Source of the DNA: Opitutales bacterium | Lineage (GTDB): Bacteria > Verrucomicrobiota > Verrucomicrobiia > Opitutales > Intestinicryptomonadaceae | Assembly (NCBI GenBank): GCA_017633865.1 | Contig: JAGBOM010000271.1 | Span: 1-6,575, forward strand | Direction of reading: 5' to 3' | Length of the DNA: 6,575 nucleotides | Shown: one piece after another, positions 1-5,691 of the stretch | How positions within the stretch are numbered: the first letter of the stretch is position 1 | Layout of the letters: every line of letters begins with the position of its first letter | Position numbers and translations under genes: made by a program | Notes under the pieces: model-generated | The model's database searches: none | Told to the model about the DNA's origin: nothing | The model's input: the letters and a program-made list of their open reading frames with translations, nothing else

Positions 1-206
1 GAGAACAGCCACCCCATAGCTATCGCCATAATAAACGCGCCCCGCGTCCCCAAAAAAAGCGCGGGCGAGACGATTAGAATCGCCGGCGCGAAAATGTAGG
101 CGCCCCCCGCGAGCATATTGTTTATGCTGTCCAAAAAAAGCAAAAAAAACAGATTCAAAACGAGCGCCCGAATAAAGCGGAATTTTATGTCGCCTGCGAT
201 TGTCAT
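1..206 (-). CDS. mreD: MreD, rod-shape-determining membrane protein (N-terminal 68 residues, cut by window edge)
   Basis: The reading frame starts at an ATG (206-204) that overlaps the mreC stop codon as ATGA and stays open to base 1. The visible residues begin MTIAGDIKFRFIRALVLNLF and contain two hydrophobic stretches (about 13-25 and 38-51), then a third beginning near residue 57, as expected of a small polytopic inner-membrane protein. MreD families are poorly conserved, so the call rests mainly on position directly after mreC and on hydrophobicity. MreD works with MreB and MreC in the elongasome that guides lateral peptidoglycan synthesis. No Shine-Dalgarno is visible upstream; the ATGA overlap suggests translation coupled to mreC. 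The C-terminal part lies outside the window, so completeness cannot be judged. Confidence 0.8.
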   Translation of the reverse strand, partial: MTIAGDIKFRFIRALVLNLFFLLFLDSINNMLAGGAYIFAPAILIVSPALFLGTRGAFIMAIAMGWLF

Positions 207-1051
207 TTTGCCGGATTTGCGCGCGAAATTTTTACGAGAACCGCGACCTCCCTAAGCGAGCCCAATTCGGGGTTCAGCAAAACCGGGCCCGTTTTAAACA
301 TTCTGTCGCCGTCGAAGTAAAGGCTCGAGACGCTGCCTATGTAAAGCCCCTCGGGGAACGTCCCCGCAAGCCCGCTTGCCACAAGCCTTAGCGGCCTGCC
401 CGCCGGCGCGGAAATGTCGGTGTAAACGTCGCTCACCTCGCCCCTCGCGCTTCTAAACGACATCTGCCCCGCGCCCTGGTAAATTACGGGGCGGTCGTCG
501 CCCTCAAAGCGCGCGGCCATTCTGAAATCGCGGCTGCTTAAAAGCTCGACAAGGCTCGTGTCGGCCGACAGCACCTTTTTGACGCGCCCCACGACGCCGC
601 CCGAATACACGACCGCGTCGCCCTCCTCCACCCCGCTCGCCGAGCCTTTGCGGATTACGAGGTGCTGCCACCACGCGCTTATGTCGCGGCGGACGACCCG
701 CGCGATTTCGGGCCTGAACTTTTCGTCGGAGGGCATCGCCCACATGTTTTGGTAGCGCGCGAGCTTCGCGGAAAGCGAGTCGTTTTCCATAAGCCTAAGC
801 TCGTAGCCGGCGTTGATTCTGGCGAGGTCCCTTCCCGCCTCTATCAGCGCGGTTTTGGAGCCCGAGCGCAAAAGCCAAAACTGCTCCAAATCCTTCAAGC
901 GCGAGGGTATCGTGTTGAGCGGCGCCTTGAAAGACGAAAACGCCGGCTCCGCCAAAGAGCGCGCAAAATCCGGAGCCGCCGCGCAAAATATAAGAATAGC
1001 GGCAAAGGCGACGATGTTTAAAATCGCGGTGTTTGTGCGGTTTTTGGACAA
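203..1051 (-). CDS. mreC: MreC, rod-shape-determining protein
   Basis: A 282-residue protein with the MreC plan: a short cytoplasmic N-terminus, one transmembrane helix (about 9-26), a probable coiled coil (about 65-103), and a beta-rich periplasmic domain from about 115 onward. The diagnostic segment is at 127-157, with WW (127-128), GSASGVEEGD (136-145) and GGVVGRV (151-157). MreC links cytoplasmic MreB filaments to PBP2 and RodA in the periplasm. Length is typical of the family. The start is a TTG at 1051-1049: it is the first possible start after the in-frame mreB stop 12 bp upstream, and it places the membrane helix correctly, whereas the first internal Met is residue 88 and would remove that helix. 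There is no convincing Shine-Dalgarno in the 12-bp gap, so re-initiation after mreB is likely. The stop overlaps the mreD start. Confidence 0.93.
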   Translation of the reverse strand: MSKNRTNTAILNIVAFAAILIFCAAAPDFARSLAEPAFSSFKAPLNTIPSRLKDLEQFWLLRSGSKTALIEAGRDLARINAGYELRLMENDSLSAKLARYQNMWAMPSDEKFRPEIARVVRRDISAWWQHLVIRKGSASGVEEGDAVVYSGGVVGRVKKVLSADTSLVELLSSRDFRMAARFEGDDRPVIYQGAGQMSFRSARGEVSDVYTDISAPAGRPLRLVASGLAGTFPEGLYIGSVSSLYFDGDRMFKTGPVLLNPELGSLREVAVLVKISRANPAK

Positions 1052-1063
1052 GTCGGTAAATCT

Positions 1064-2083
1064 TTACGAGTTTTCCATCCACCAGCCGAGGTCGTTCAAA
1101 ACCGCGCCGGTTCCGTTGGCGACGGCCAAAAGCGGGGCCTCCGCCGCAAAGCACGGTATAAGCGTGCGGTCGGTAATCCTCAAATCCAAATTGCGTATGA
1201 GCGAGCCGCCCCCCGCCAAAACTATGCCCTTTGCGACAAGGTCGCCGCTGAGCTCGGGCGGGCAGTTTTCGAGGGCCTCCTTGATGACGTCCGTAATTTT
1301 GTTGAAGGTTTCGTCAAGAGCCTCGCGTATTTCCTGGGAGGTTATTATGAGCGTTTTGGGGAGCCCCGCCACGCAGTCGCGCCCCCTGACCTCCATTACA
1401 AGCTCCTCCCTAAGAGGGAAGGCGGAGCCTATTCTCATCTTGATTTCCTCCGCCATTCTTTCGCCTATCAAAAGGTTGTAGGCGCGCTTCATGTACTGGA
1501 TGATTTCGTCGTCGATTTTGTCGCCGCCGACGCGTATGCTCTTGGCGTAGACTACGTCGGCGAGGGAGATTATCGCGACCTCCGTCGTGCCGCCGCCTAT
1601 GTCGACAATCATAGACGCCGTCGGCTCCCAAACGGGAAGCCCCACGCCAATGGCCGCCGCCAAAGGCTCGTCCAAAAGGAACACCAGCCGCGCGCCCGCC
1701 CTTATCGCGGACTCCTTCACCGCGCGCCTTTCAACCTCCGTAATGCCCGAGGGCACCGCCACAACGACTCTCGGCGGAGTGAATTTCCGCAGGTGGGAGC
1801 TGGCCTTGTTGATGAAATACCTGAGCATGGCCTCGGTAATTTCAAAGTCGGCTATGACGCCCTCCTTCATCGGGCGCAGGGCGGAGATGTTGCCGGGGGT
1901 TCTGCCCAGCATGCGCTTGGCCTTTTCGCCCACGGCCAGAACTTTTTTGGAATTGTTGTAGACGGCCACGACGCTCGGCTCGCTCATAATCACGCCCTTG
2001 TCCTTCACGAAAACAAGCGTGTTCGCCGTGCCCAAGTCTATGCCGATATCGTTTGAAAATAGTCCTTTAAAGAAGTTTGACAT
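1064..2083 (-). CDS. mreB: MreB, actin-like rod-shape-determining protein
   Basis: A 339-residue actin-fold ATPase, close to the usual MreB length of about 330-350. It shows the short amphipathic N-terminus expected of membrane-binding MreB (MSNFFKGLFS), phosphate-1 motif GIDLGTANT (14-22), the MreB hallmark VPSGITEVERRAV (110-122), connect-1 region DEPLAAAIG (138-146), phosphate-2 motif DIGGGTTE (161-168) and adenosine motif VLAGGGSLI (288-296). It polymerises under the inner membrane and positions the elongasome. It is first in the operon, preceded by a sigma70-like promoter at 2131-2159 and a GAGGG ribosome site seven bases before the ATG. All nucleotide-binding motifs are intact and nothing suggests a pseudogene. 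DnaK and FtsA share the fold but not the VPSGITEVERR segment. Confidence 0.98.
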   Translation of the reverse strand: MSNFFKGLFSNDIGIDLGTANTLVFVKDKGVIMSEPSVVAVYNNSKKVLAVGEKAKRMLGRTPGNISALRPMKEGVIADFEITEAMLRYFINKASSHLRKFTPPRVVVAVPSGITEVERRAVKESAIRAGARLVFLLDEPLAAAIGVGLPVWEPTASMIVDIGGGTTEVAIISLADVVYAKSIRVGGDKIDDEIIQYMKRAYNLLIGERMAEEIKMRIGSAFPLREELVMEVRGRDCVAGLPKTLIITSQEIREALDETFNKITDVIKEALENCPPELSGDLVAKGIVLAGGGSLIRNLDLRITDRTLIPCFAAEAPLLAVANGTGAVLNDLGWWMENS

Positions 2084-2089
2084 TTTGCG

Positions 2090-2094
2090 CCCTC
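2090..2094 (-). promoter_or_regulatory. Ribosome binding site of mreB
   Basis: GAGGG read on the minus strand ends seven bases before the mreB ATG at 2083. It is the only clear Shine-Dalgarno next to an annotated start in this window, and it fixes the mreB start. Confidence 0.7.
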
Positions 2095-2118
2095 GGTGAA
2101 TTTATGTTGGTTAGGTTA

Positions 2119-2159
2119 ATTATTGTTCAAATAATCGTTATTGTTTGACGATTTGTCAA
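2119..2159. promoter_or_regulatory. Two operator-like dyads in the mreB/dsbD divergent region
   Basis: Dyad 1 is ATTATT-gttca-AATAAT (2119-2135), which covers the predicted mreB -10 and transcription start. Dyad 2 is TTGAC-gattt-GTCAA (2145-2159), which spans both predicted -35 elements. Each has a 5-nt centre and the centres are 25 bp apart. An 8-bp direct repeat TTATTGTT occurs at 2120 and 2138. Dyad 2 may exist simply because two opposed -35 boxes abut. Regulator binding is inferred from position and symmetry only. Confidence 0.35.
2131..2159 (-). promoter_or_regulatory. Sigma70-like promoter of the mreBCD operon
   Basis: On the minus strand a perfect -35 TTGACA (2159-2154) is followed by a 17-bp spacer and GATTAT (2136-2131), four of six matches to TATAAT. 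Transcription would start near 2124, giving a leader of about 40 bases before mreB. Spacing and location are both right. The -10 element overlaps the dyad at 2119-2135. Confidence 0.6.
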
Positions 2160-2173
2160 CATAGTAAGACTAT
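2145..2173 (+). promoter_or_regulatory. Weak candidate promoter for dsbD
   Basis: TTGACG (2145-2150) is five of six matches to a -35 element. At 17 bp lies GACTAT (2168-2173), a poor -10; the better-looking TATTTA (2171-2176) is 20 bp away. Either would leave almost no leader before the ATG at 2185, which has no Shine-Dalgarno, so a leaderless or very short-leader transcript is possible. The -35 lies back to back with the mreB -35. Confidence 0.3.
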
Positions 2174-2184
2174 TTAATGACGAA

Positions 2185-3939
2185 ATGAGAAACTTTTTGC
2201 TTTTGATATTTTTTGCCACCTCCTTCTTCGGCGGGGGCGCGGCAAGCCTAAACGCGGGCGGCGGCGAATTTTCCGCCTCAAAAAGCGCGCAAACCCCCGA
2301 ACCCGTCCGCTTTTCAATATCTTTGGGCGGGGCGAACCCCAAGGCCTCCGAGCCGTTTTTTGTTTTCGCGAATTTTGAAATTCCGAGGGGCTCATACATC
2401 TACGCCGAAGACGCGGGGGATGCGGGGCTGTCGACAAAAGTCGAGCTTGGCCTCCCCAAGGGCTTTAAGCTGCTCGAAAAATCCGCGCCGAAGCCCGAAA
2501 CCGAAAAATCTTCCGAATTTAATATAAAAATTTATAAAAAATCGCTAAAAATCGCGTTTAAAATAATGCCGCCGGAAAACGCTGCGGGGACTTTCAAAAT
2601 TTCCGCAAAGGCCTCTTGGCTGCAATGCTCGGGCGCTCTGTGCCTGCCGGCGGGCGCGGAAAGCTCGCTAAACGCGGAATTTCCCGAAGGCTCCGGCGGG
2701 GAGAAATCGCCAAAAGCCCCCGAAAGCAAAAAGGCGGATTCGGGATTTTTGGCGGCTCTTTTCGGCGCGTTTTTGGGCGGGGCAATCCTGAACTTTATGC
2801 CATGCGTATTCCCCGTGCTGGGGCTAAAGGCCATGTCGCTTTTAAAGGATTCGGGCGGGGCGAAAAGCGGGGCGGCGCTTTACTGCGCGGGCATAGTTTC
2901 AAGCTTCGCGCTGCTCGCCGCAATTCTATTATTTTTGAGAAAAGCGGGGAGCGAAATCGGCTGGGGATTCCAGCTTCAGGAGCCCGCGTTTGTGGCGTTT
3001 TTGGTTTTGCTTTTCGTGGCGATGGGGCTTTCGTTCGCGGGGATGTTTGAAATCGGCGCGGGGCTTACAAGGCTCGGGAACATCGGCGGGGGCGGAACGA
3101 AAAGCGGGGCGTTTTTGTCGGGAGTTCTGGCGGTGGCGGTGGCGAGCCCCTGCACCGCGCCGTTTATGGGCTCGGCCGTCGGGCTCGCCCTTGCGGGCGG
3201 CGCGGGCGCGGGCAAAACTTTTGCCGTTTTCATATTTTTGGGCTTGGGCATGGCAGCCCCCTACTGCGCCCTTTCGCTAATCCCGGCACTGCGCAACCGA
3301 ATGCCCAAACCCGGGGCGTGGATGGAGACTTTCAAGCAGTTTCTGGCGTTTCCGATGTTCGCGGCGGCAATCTGGCTTTTGAGCGTTTTCGCAAAACAGC
3401 GGGGCGCGGACGCCGCGGCAATCCTAATGCTGGGCGCGCTCTGCCTCGCCTTCGGGCTGTGGATTTTCGGCAGATTTTCCGCGCCCATAAACGGCAAAAA
3501 AACGAGGGCTTTCGCGCTTGCGGCGCTAATCGCGTTTTTGGCGGCAACTCTCTTCACCGCAAAAACCGCGCTAAAAAACGGCTCGCAAGCCGAAAACGCA
3601 TGGAGCCTCGAAAGAGTCTCGCAAGTAAGAAAAAGCGGCAAAATCGCGTATGTGGACTTCACCGCCGCATGGTGCCTCACCTGCCTCGCTAACGAAACGG
3701 CGGTTTTAAACACGGCCAAAACGCGAGAATTTTTCAAGGCAAACAATGTCGAACTTTTGAGGGCGGACTGGACCGATAAAAATCCGCAAATCGCAAAGGA
3801 GCTCGAAAAATTCGGGCGCGCGGGAGTGCCGCTAAACCTTGTCTACCCCGCAAACCCCGACCGCCCGCCGATAGTCCTGCCCTCCATACTCACCTTCGAC
3901 GCCGTAAAAAACGCCGTAAAAGAGGCCTCGCAATTCTAA
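2185..3939 (+). CDS. dsbD: DsbD, thiol:disulfide interchange protein (three domains)
   Basis: A 584-residue protein with full DsbD architecture; the E. coli protein is about 565. Residues 1-24 form a signal peptide. The periplasmic alpha domain (about 38-168) ends in WLQC-x4-C with Cys148 and Cys153. The membrane domain (about 187-460, roughly eight helices) carries the paired redox cysteines in NFMPCVFPVLG (Cys207) and ASPCTAPFMG (Cys323). The thioredoxin-like gamma domain (about 470-584) has AAWCLTC (Cys497, Cys500) and cis-proline Pro549 in GVPLNLVY. In the family, electrons pass from cytoplasmic thioredoxin through the membrane pair to gamma, then alpha, then periplasmic partners such as DsbC or CcmG-type proteins. 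All six catalytic cysteines are present. The ATG at 2185 has no Shine-Dalgarno but gives a good signal peptide. No partner gene is visible nearby. It runs divergent from mreB and convergent with the 169-residue gene, 32 bp away. Confidence 0.95.
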   Translation: MRNFLLLIFFATSFFGGGAASLNAGGGEFSASKSAQTPEPVRFSISLGGANPKASEPFFVFANFEIPRGSYIYAEDAGDAGLSTKVELGLPKGFKLLEKSAPKPETEKSSEFNIKIYKKSLKIAFKIMPPENAAGTFKISAKASWLQCSGALCLPAGAESSLNAEFPEGSGGEKSPKAPESKKADSGFLAALFGAFLGGAILNFMPCVFPVLGLKAMSLLKDSGGAKSGAALYCAGIVSSFALLAAILLFLRKAGSEIGWGFQLQEPAFVAFLVLLFVAMGLSFAGMFEIGAGLTRLGNIGGGGTKSGAFLSGVLAVAVASPCTAPFMGSAVGLALAGGAGAGKTFAVFIFLGLGMAAPYCALSLIPALRNRMPKPGAWMETFKQFLAFPMFAAAIWLLSVFAKQRGADAAAILMLGALCLAFGLWIFGRFSAPINGKKTRAFALAALIAFLAATLFTAKTALKNGSQAENAWSLERVSQVRKSGKIAYVDFTAAWCLTCLANETAVLNTAKTREFFKANNVELLRADWTDKNPQIAKELEKFGRAGVPLNLVYPANPDRPPIVLPSILTFDAVKNAVKEASQF

Positions 3940-3971
3940 AAATTTTTAGCGCGAATACCGGAAGAGTTCCA

Positions 3972-4481
3972 TCATTCTATTTCCTCCAAATTTTGTTTGC
4001 GCAAAAAATTATAGAAGTCGGGCGCCAACGCCTCGCGCTCCTCCCTGCGCATCGAGGCGAGCAGCTCGGCGGTTTTGCGGCAGTTTGGATATTGGGAATA
4101 AAACTCAAGAATGACATCTTTTTGCGGTTGGGTCAATTCGCAGCAAAGCAAAATATCCATGCCCAAATGATGGCCTTTATACATGGCGCAATACAAATCG
4201 CCTTCAATAAATTCCTTTGTTTGGGAATACAACTTTGGGTCGGACAGTTTTGTCTTTTCATTTATTTGCTTTAACCGCAAATACGCCCCAAAAAAGAAAC
4301 AACGATCCGAAAGACAGGCGAGCTTCATCCTGTCTAGATTGTCCGCGGGGTTTATAAGCGATTCGCATATCCTAATCTTGGCCAGCGGAACATAGTATTC
4401 GCGAATATCGACAGGCCCGCAATACAGCCCAAAAATAGAAACCGCAAACACAAAAAATACCACGCCAATCGCATACTTCAT
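3972..4481 (-). CDS. Unrecognised exported cysteine-rich protein, 169 residues
   Basis: I do not recognise a family. Residues 1-20 (MKYAIGVVFFVFAVSIFGLY) form a Sec signal peptide or a single N-terminal membrane anchor. The rest looks helical and charged and holds eight cysteines (21, 39, 56, 61, 98, 113, 114, 134), a number that fits disulfide bonding in the periplasm if Cys21 is retained. Cys21 is preceded by Tyr, so it is not a proper lipobox. The ATG at 4481 has no Shine-Dalgarno. It lies 40 bp downstream of the peptidase gene on the same strand, so co-transcription is likely. Its codons look more AT-rich than those of its neighbours (25 of 60 G+C at 4141-4200 against 44 of 60 in dsbD at 3121-3180), which may point to transfer. 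A periplasmic immunity or inhibitor protein for the upstream peptidase is possible but unproven. Confidence 0.7.
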   Translation of the reverse strand: MKYAIGVVFFVFAVSIFGLYCGPVDIREYYVPLAKIRICESLINPADNLDRMKLACLSDRCFFFGAYLRLKQINEKTKLSDPKLYSQTKEFIEGDLYCAMYKGHHLGMDILLCCELTQPQKDVILEFYSQYPNCRKTAELLASMRREEREALAPDFYNFLRKQNLEEIE

Positions 4482-4521
4482 ATTTTACGAATGCTTAATA
4501 TCGCATAACAAAAGCCAATAT

Positions 4522-5331
4522 CTATTTCACCCGTCTTCTAAAGACAATGTCGTCATACTTCGCGCTTTTTTTGGGCAGGGGCTCGTCGACGACATAGTCC
4601 TTCCGCGCCGAAATATATTTGCCCTTTGAGCTGACTATGCCGACGTGGCCGTGGTCGACCTCGCCCCTTCGATGGGCGGCGACAATATCGCCCGGGCGGG
4701 GGTTTTCAACAACCTCAAAGCCCTCGATTTTCAGCGCCCTGTTCCCCCACTGGTTCGCGAGCGGCTTATGCGAGGTGCGCGCGTCCTCCCCGATTTCGGG
4801 AACCTTGCCGCCGCACTCCTCGACCACATCGTGGACGAATTTGTTGCACTTATATTTGCCCTTGCCGAAGTCGTCCTTTTCGCTGTCGAAAGCCCAAGCG
4901 CCGGAGCCCAGATAGGATTTCGCCCGCTCCAAAATATCCCTGTTGAATTTCGGCAGGCCTTCTTTTTCGCCTTTCGAGTTTTCGCCCCCGTTTAAAGATT
5001 CTTCATTATTTCCTGATTTTTCGGAGCCCATCGCGGAGTCCTGCTTAAAGCCGCACAAATGCGCGATTTCCTGCGGGAAAGCGTTTGCCCTGTCTAAATC
5101 GATATGCTGATAAAAGAAGTCGCAACGGAACCCCCCGCCGCAAAAAATACCGGAGGAACCAATATTAACCCCCCCCGCAAAAGCTTTGCGATTTTTTAAG
5201 CATTGCGAGGCCATGTTGAAAGCGGCAAAAATCGCGCCGCCTAAAAAAGAAGCGAATTTGCGCTGTTTAAAAAAATCCGCGCCAACATTGCGGCCGCGCG
5301 CTTTGAATATTTTTTTTATTTTGCGTTCCAT
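4522..5331 (-). CDS. NlpC/P60- or CHAP-like cysteine peptidase, putative peptidoglycan amidase
   Basis: With the first ATG (5331) this is a 269-residue protein. Residues about 128-269 look like a papain-fold wall peptidase: YKCNKFVHDVV with likely nucleophile Cys162 at the head of a helix, PRPGDIVAA (212-220), and DHGHVGIVSS (226-235) with likely catalytic His229. This order, with Cys on a helix, then GD, then GHVGIV, is typical of NlpC/P60 and CHAP enzymes, which cut amide bonds in peptidoglycan stems. Residues 101-127 are a Gly/Ser/Glu/Lys linker. The N-terminal 100 residues (hydrophobic 26-42, then Gly- and Cys-containing) match nothing I know and give no clear signal peptide. The start is unsettled: an in-frame TTG at 5370 would add 13 residues, and an ATG at 5031 preceded by AGGA would give the linker plus peptidase alone (169 residues). 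The exact family and substrate are inferred from motifs only. Confidence 0.72.
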   Translation of the reverse strand: MERKIKKIFKARGRNVGADFFKQRKFASFLGGAIFAAFNMASQCLKNRKAFAGGVNIGSSGIFCGGGFRCDFFYQHIDLDRANAFPQEIAHLCGFKQDSAMGSEKSGNNEESLNGGENSKGEKEGLPKFNRDILERAKSYLGSGAWAFDSEKDDFGKGKYKCNKFVHDVVEECGGKVPEIGEDARTSHKPLANQWGNRALKIEGFEVVENPRPGDIVAAHRRGEVDHGHVGIVSSKGKYISARKDYVVDEPLPKKSAKYDDIVFRRRVK

Positions 5332-5410
5332 TATACATATATCGAACAAATGCGCAAAACCGCTCCGCAAATCCCGAAAAAAATTTTCCGCGCCGCTCCT
5401 CTAAAAAATA

Positions 5411-5631
5411 AAACCGTTGTAAGCTCGCTTGTTTTTGGCGCATTGATTTTGGATGCAGAACGAGGAGCGAGAAAAAAGAAAACCGTTCTGAGTTCGTTGT
5501 TTTTGGCGAGGGGATTTTGGATGCGGAAGCAGGCGCGAGAGCAAAAAAAGCTCGGAATAGAATTTACATTCATTCCGAACTTCTTTTTGCCGAAGCAACG
5601 AACTTCCGCGCCAAAAGCCCCCGCCAAAAAC
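5411..5631. repeat. Compound repeat: two tandem ~69-bp units plus one inverted copy
   Basis: Unit 1 (5411-5479) and unit 2 (5480-5550) are adjacent direct copies. Both begin AAACCGTT, then share TTGTTTTTGGCG (5429-5440 and 5497-5508), GATTTTGGATGC, GCGAGA and a terminal A-run ending in G. A third, inverted copy fills about 5569-5631; read on the minus strand it gives GTTTTTGGCG, GGGG, TTTTGG, GCGGAAG, GCAAAAA and TCGGAAT in the same order as 5499-5562. The right half is thus an imperfect hairpin with arms of about 63 bases and a 6-nt loop (5563-5568). The unit stays open in several frames, so the ORFs crossing it are not evidence of coding. In this 360-bp intergenic region nothing else is clear in 5332-5410. 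It may be a dispersed intergenic repeat or a miniature-element remnant. Confidence 0.75.
5543..5588. terminator. Terminator-like hairpin flanked by an A-run and a T-run
   Basis: TCGGAAT (5552-5558) pairs with ATTCCGA (5572-5578), extended inward by GAA/TTC after one bulged A (5559), around a TTTACA loop. A seven-base A-run precedes it (5543-5549) and TTCTTTTT follows it (5581-5588), the look of a bidirectional intrinsic terminator. It is the tip of the long inverted repeat. Because both flanking genes point away from it, there is no obvious transcript for it to end. Confidence 0.35.
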
Positions 5632-5645
5632 CCGCCGCCTAAACC

Positions 5646-5674
5646 TTGACACATAACCCCGCTTGGTATTTGCT
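5646..5674 (+). promoter_or_regulatory. Candidate promoter for the LysA-like gene
   Basis: A perfect -35 TTGACA (5646-5651) lies just beyond the repeat. The -10 is poor: TTTGCT at 17 bp (5669-5674) or TATTTG at 15 bp (5667-5672). The leader would be about 10-15 bases with no Shine-Dalgarno, so very short-leader translation is possible. No room exists for a lysine riboswitch. Confidence 0.35.
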
Positions 5675-5691
5675 TTCTTTTATATATCTTT

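Noticed and set aside
813..1481. Plus-strand ORF of 222 codons opposite mreB and mreC
   Set aside because: It is an antisense shadow of two confidently identified genes in GC-rich DNA; its translation is low in complexity.
2177..2188. Three-codon ORF ATG ACG AAA TGA overlapping the dsbD start as ATGA, considered as a leader peptide
   Set aside because: It has no ribosome site and is too short to support; the arrangement easily arises by chance in AT-rich DNA.
3936..3949. Perfect palindrome CTAAAAATTTTTAG over the dsbD stop codon, considered as a terminator between convergent genes
   Set aside because: The stem is almost all A-T with no loop. The nearby GGAA-gag-TTCC (3960-3970) is only 4 bp and lacks a T-run. 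Neither is a convincing terminator.
4419..4421. Cys21 of the 169-residue protein as a lipoprotein anchor
   Set aside because: The preceding residues are G-L-Y; Tyr at -1 does not fit a lipobox, which needs a small residue there.
5330..5335. Perfect TATAAT on the minus strand as a -10 element
   Set aside because: It overlaps the first ATG of the peptidase gene, and the best -35 matches only three of six bases (TTGCGC at 16 bp). It would make sense only if translation began further downstream.
5411..5550. Tandem direct repeats considered as a CRISPR array
   Set aside because: There are only two direct copies, they are diverged throughout with no constant-repeat and variable-spacer pattern, and a third copy is inverted. 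No cas gene is present.
5350..5649. Plus-strand ORF of 99 codons in the intergenic gap, with an internal peptide repeat (KTVVSSL / KTVLSSL)
   Set aside because: The peptide repeat is just the 69-bp DNA repeat read in frame (69 is divisible by 3). The ORF crosses the hairpin, has no ribosome site, is very basic and low in complexity, and the opposite strand is open too.
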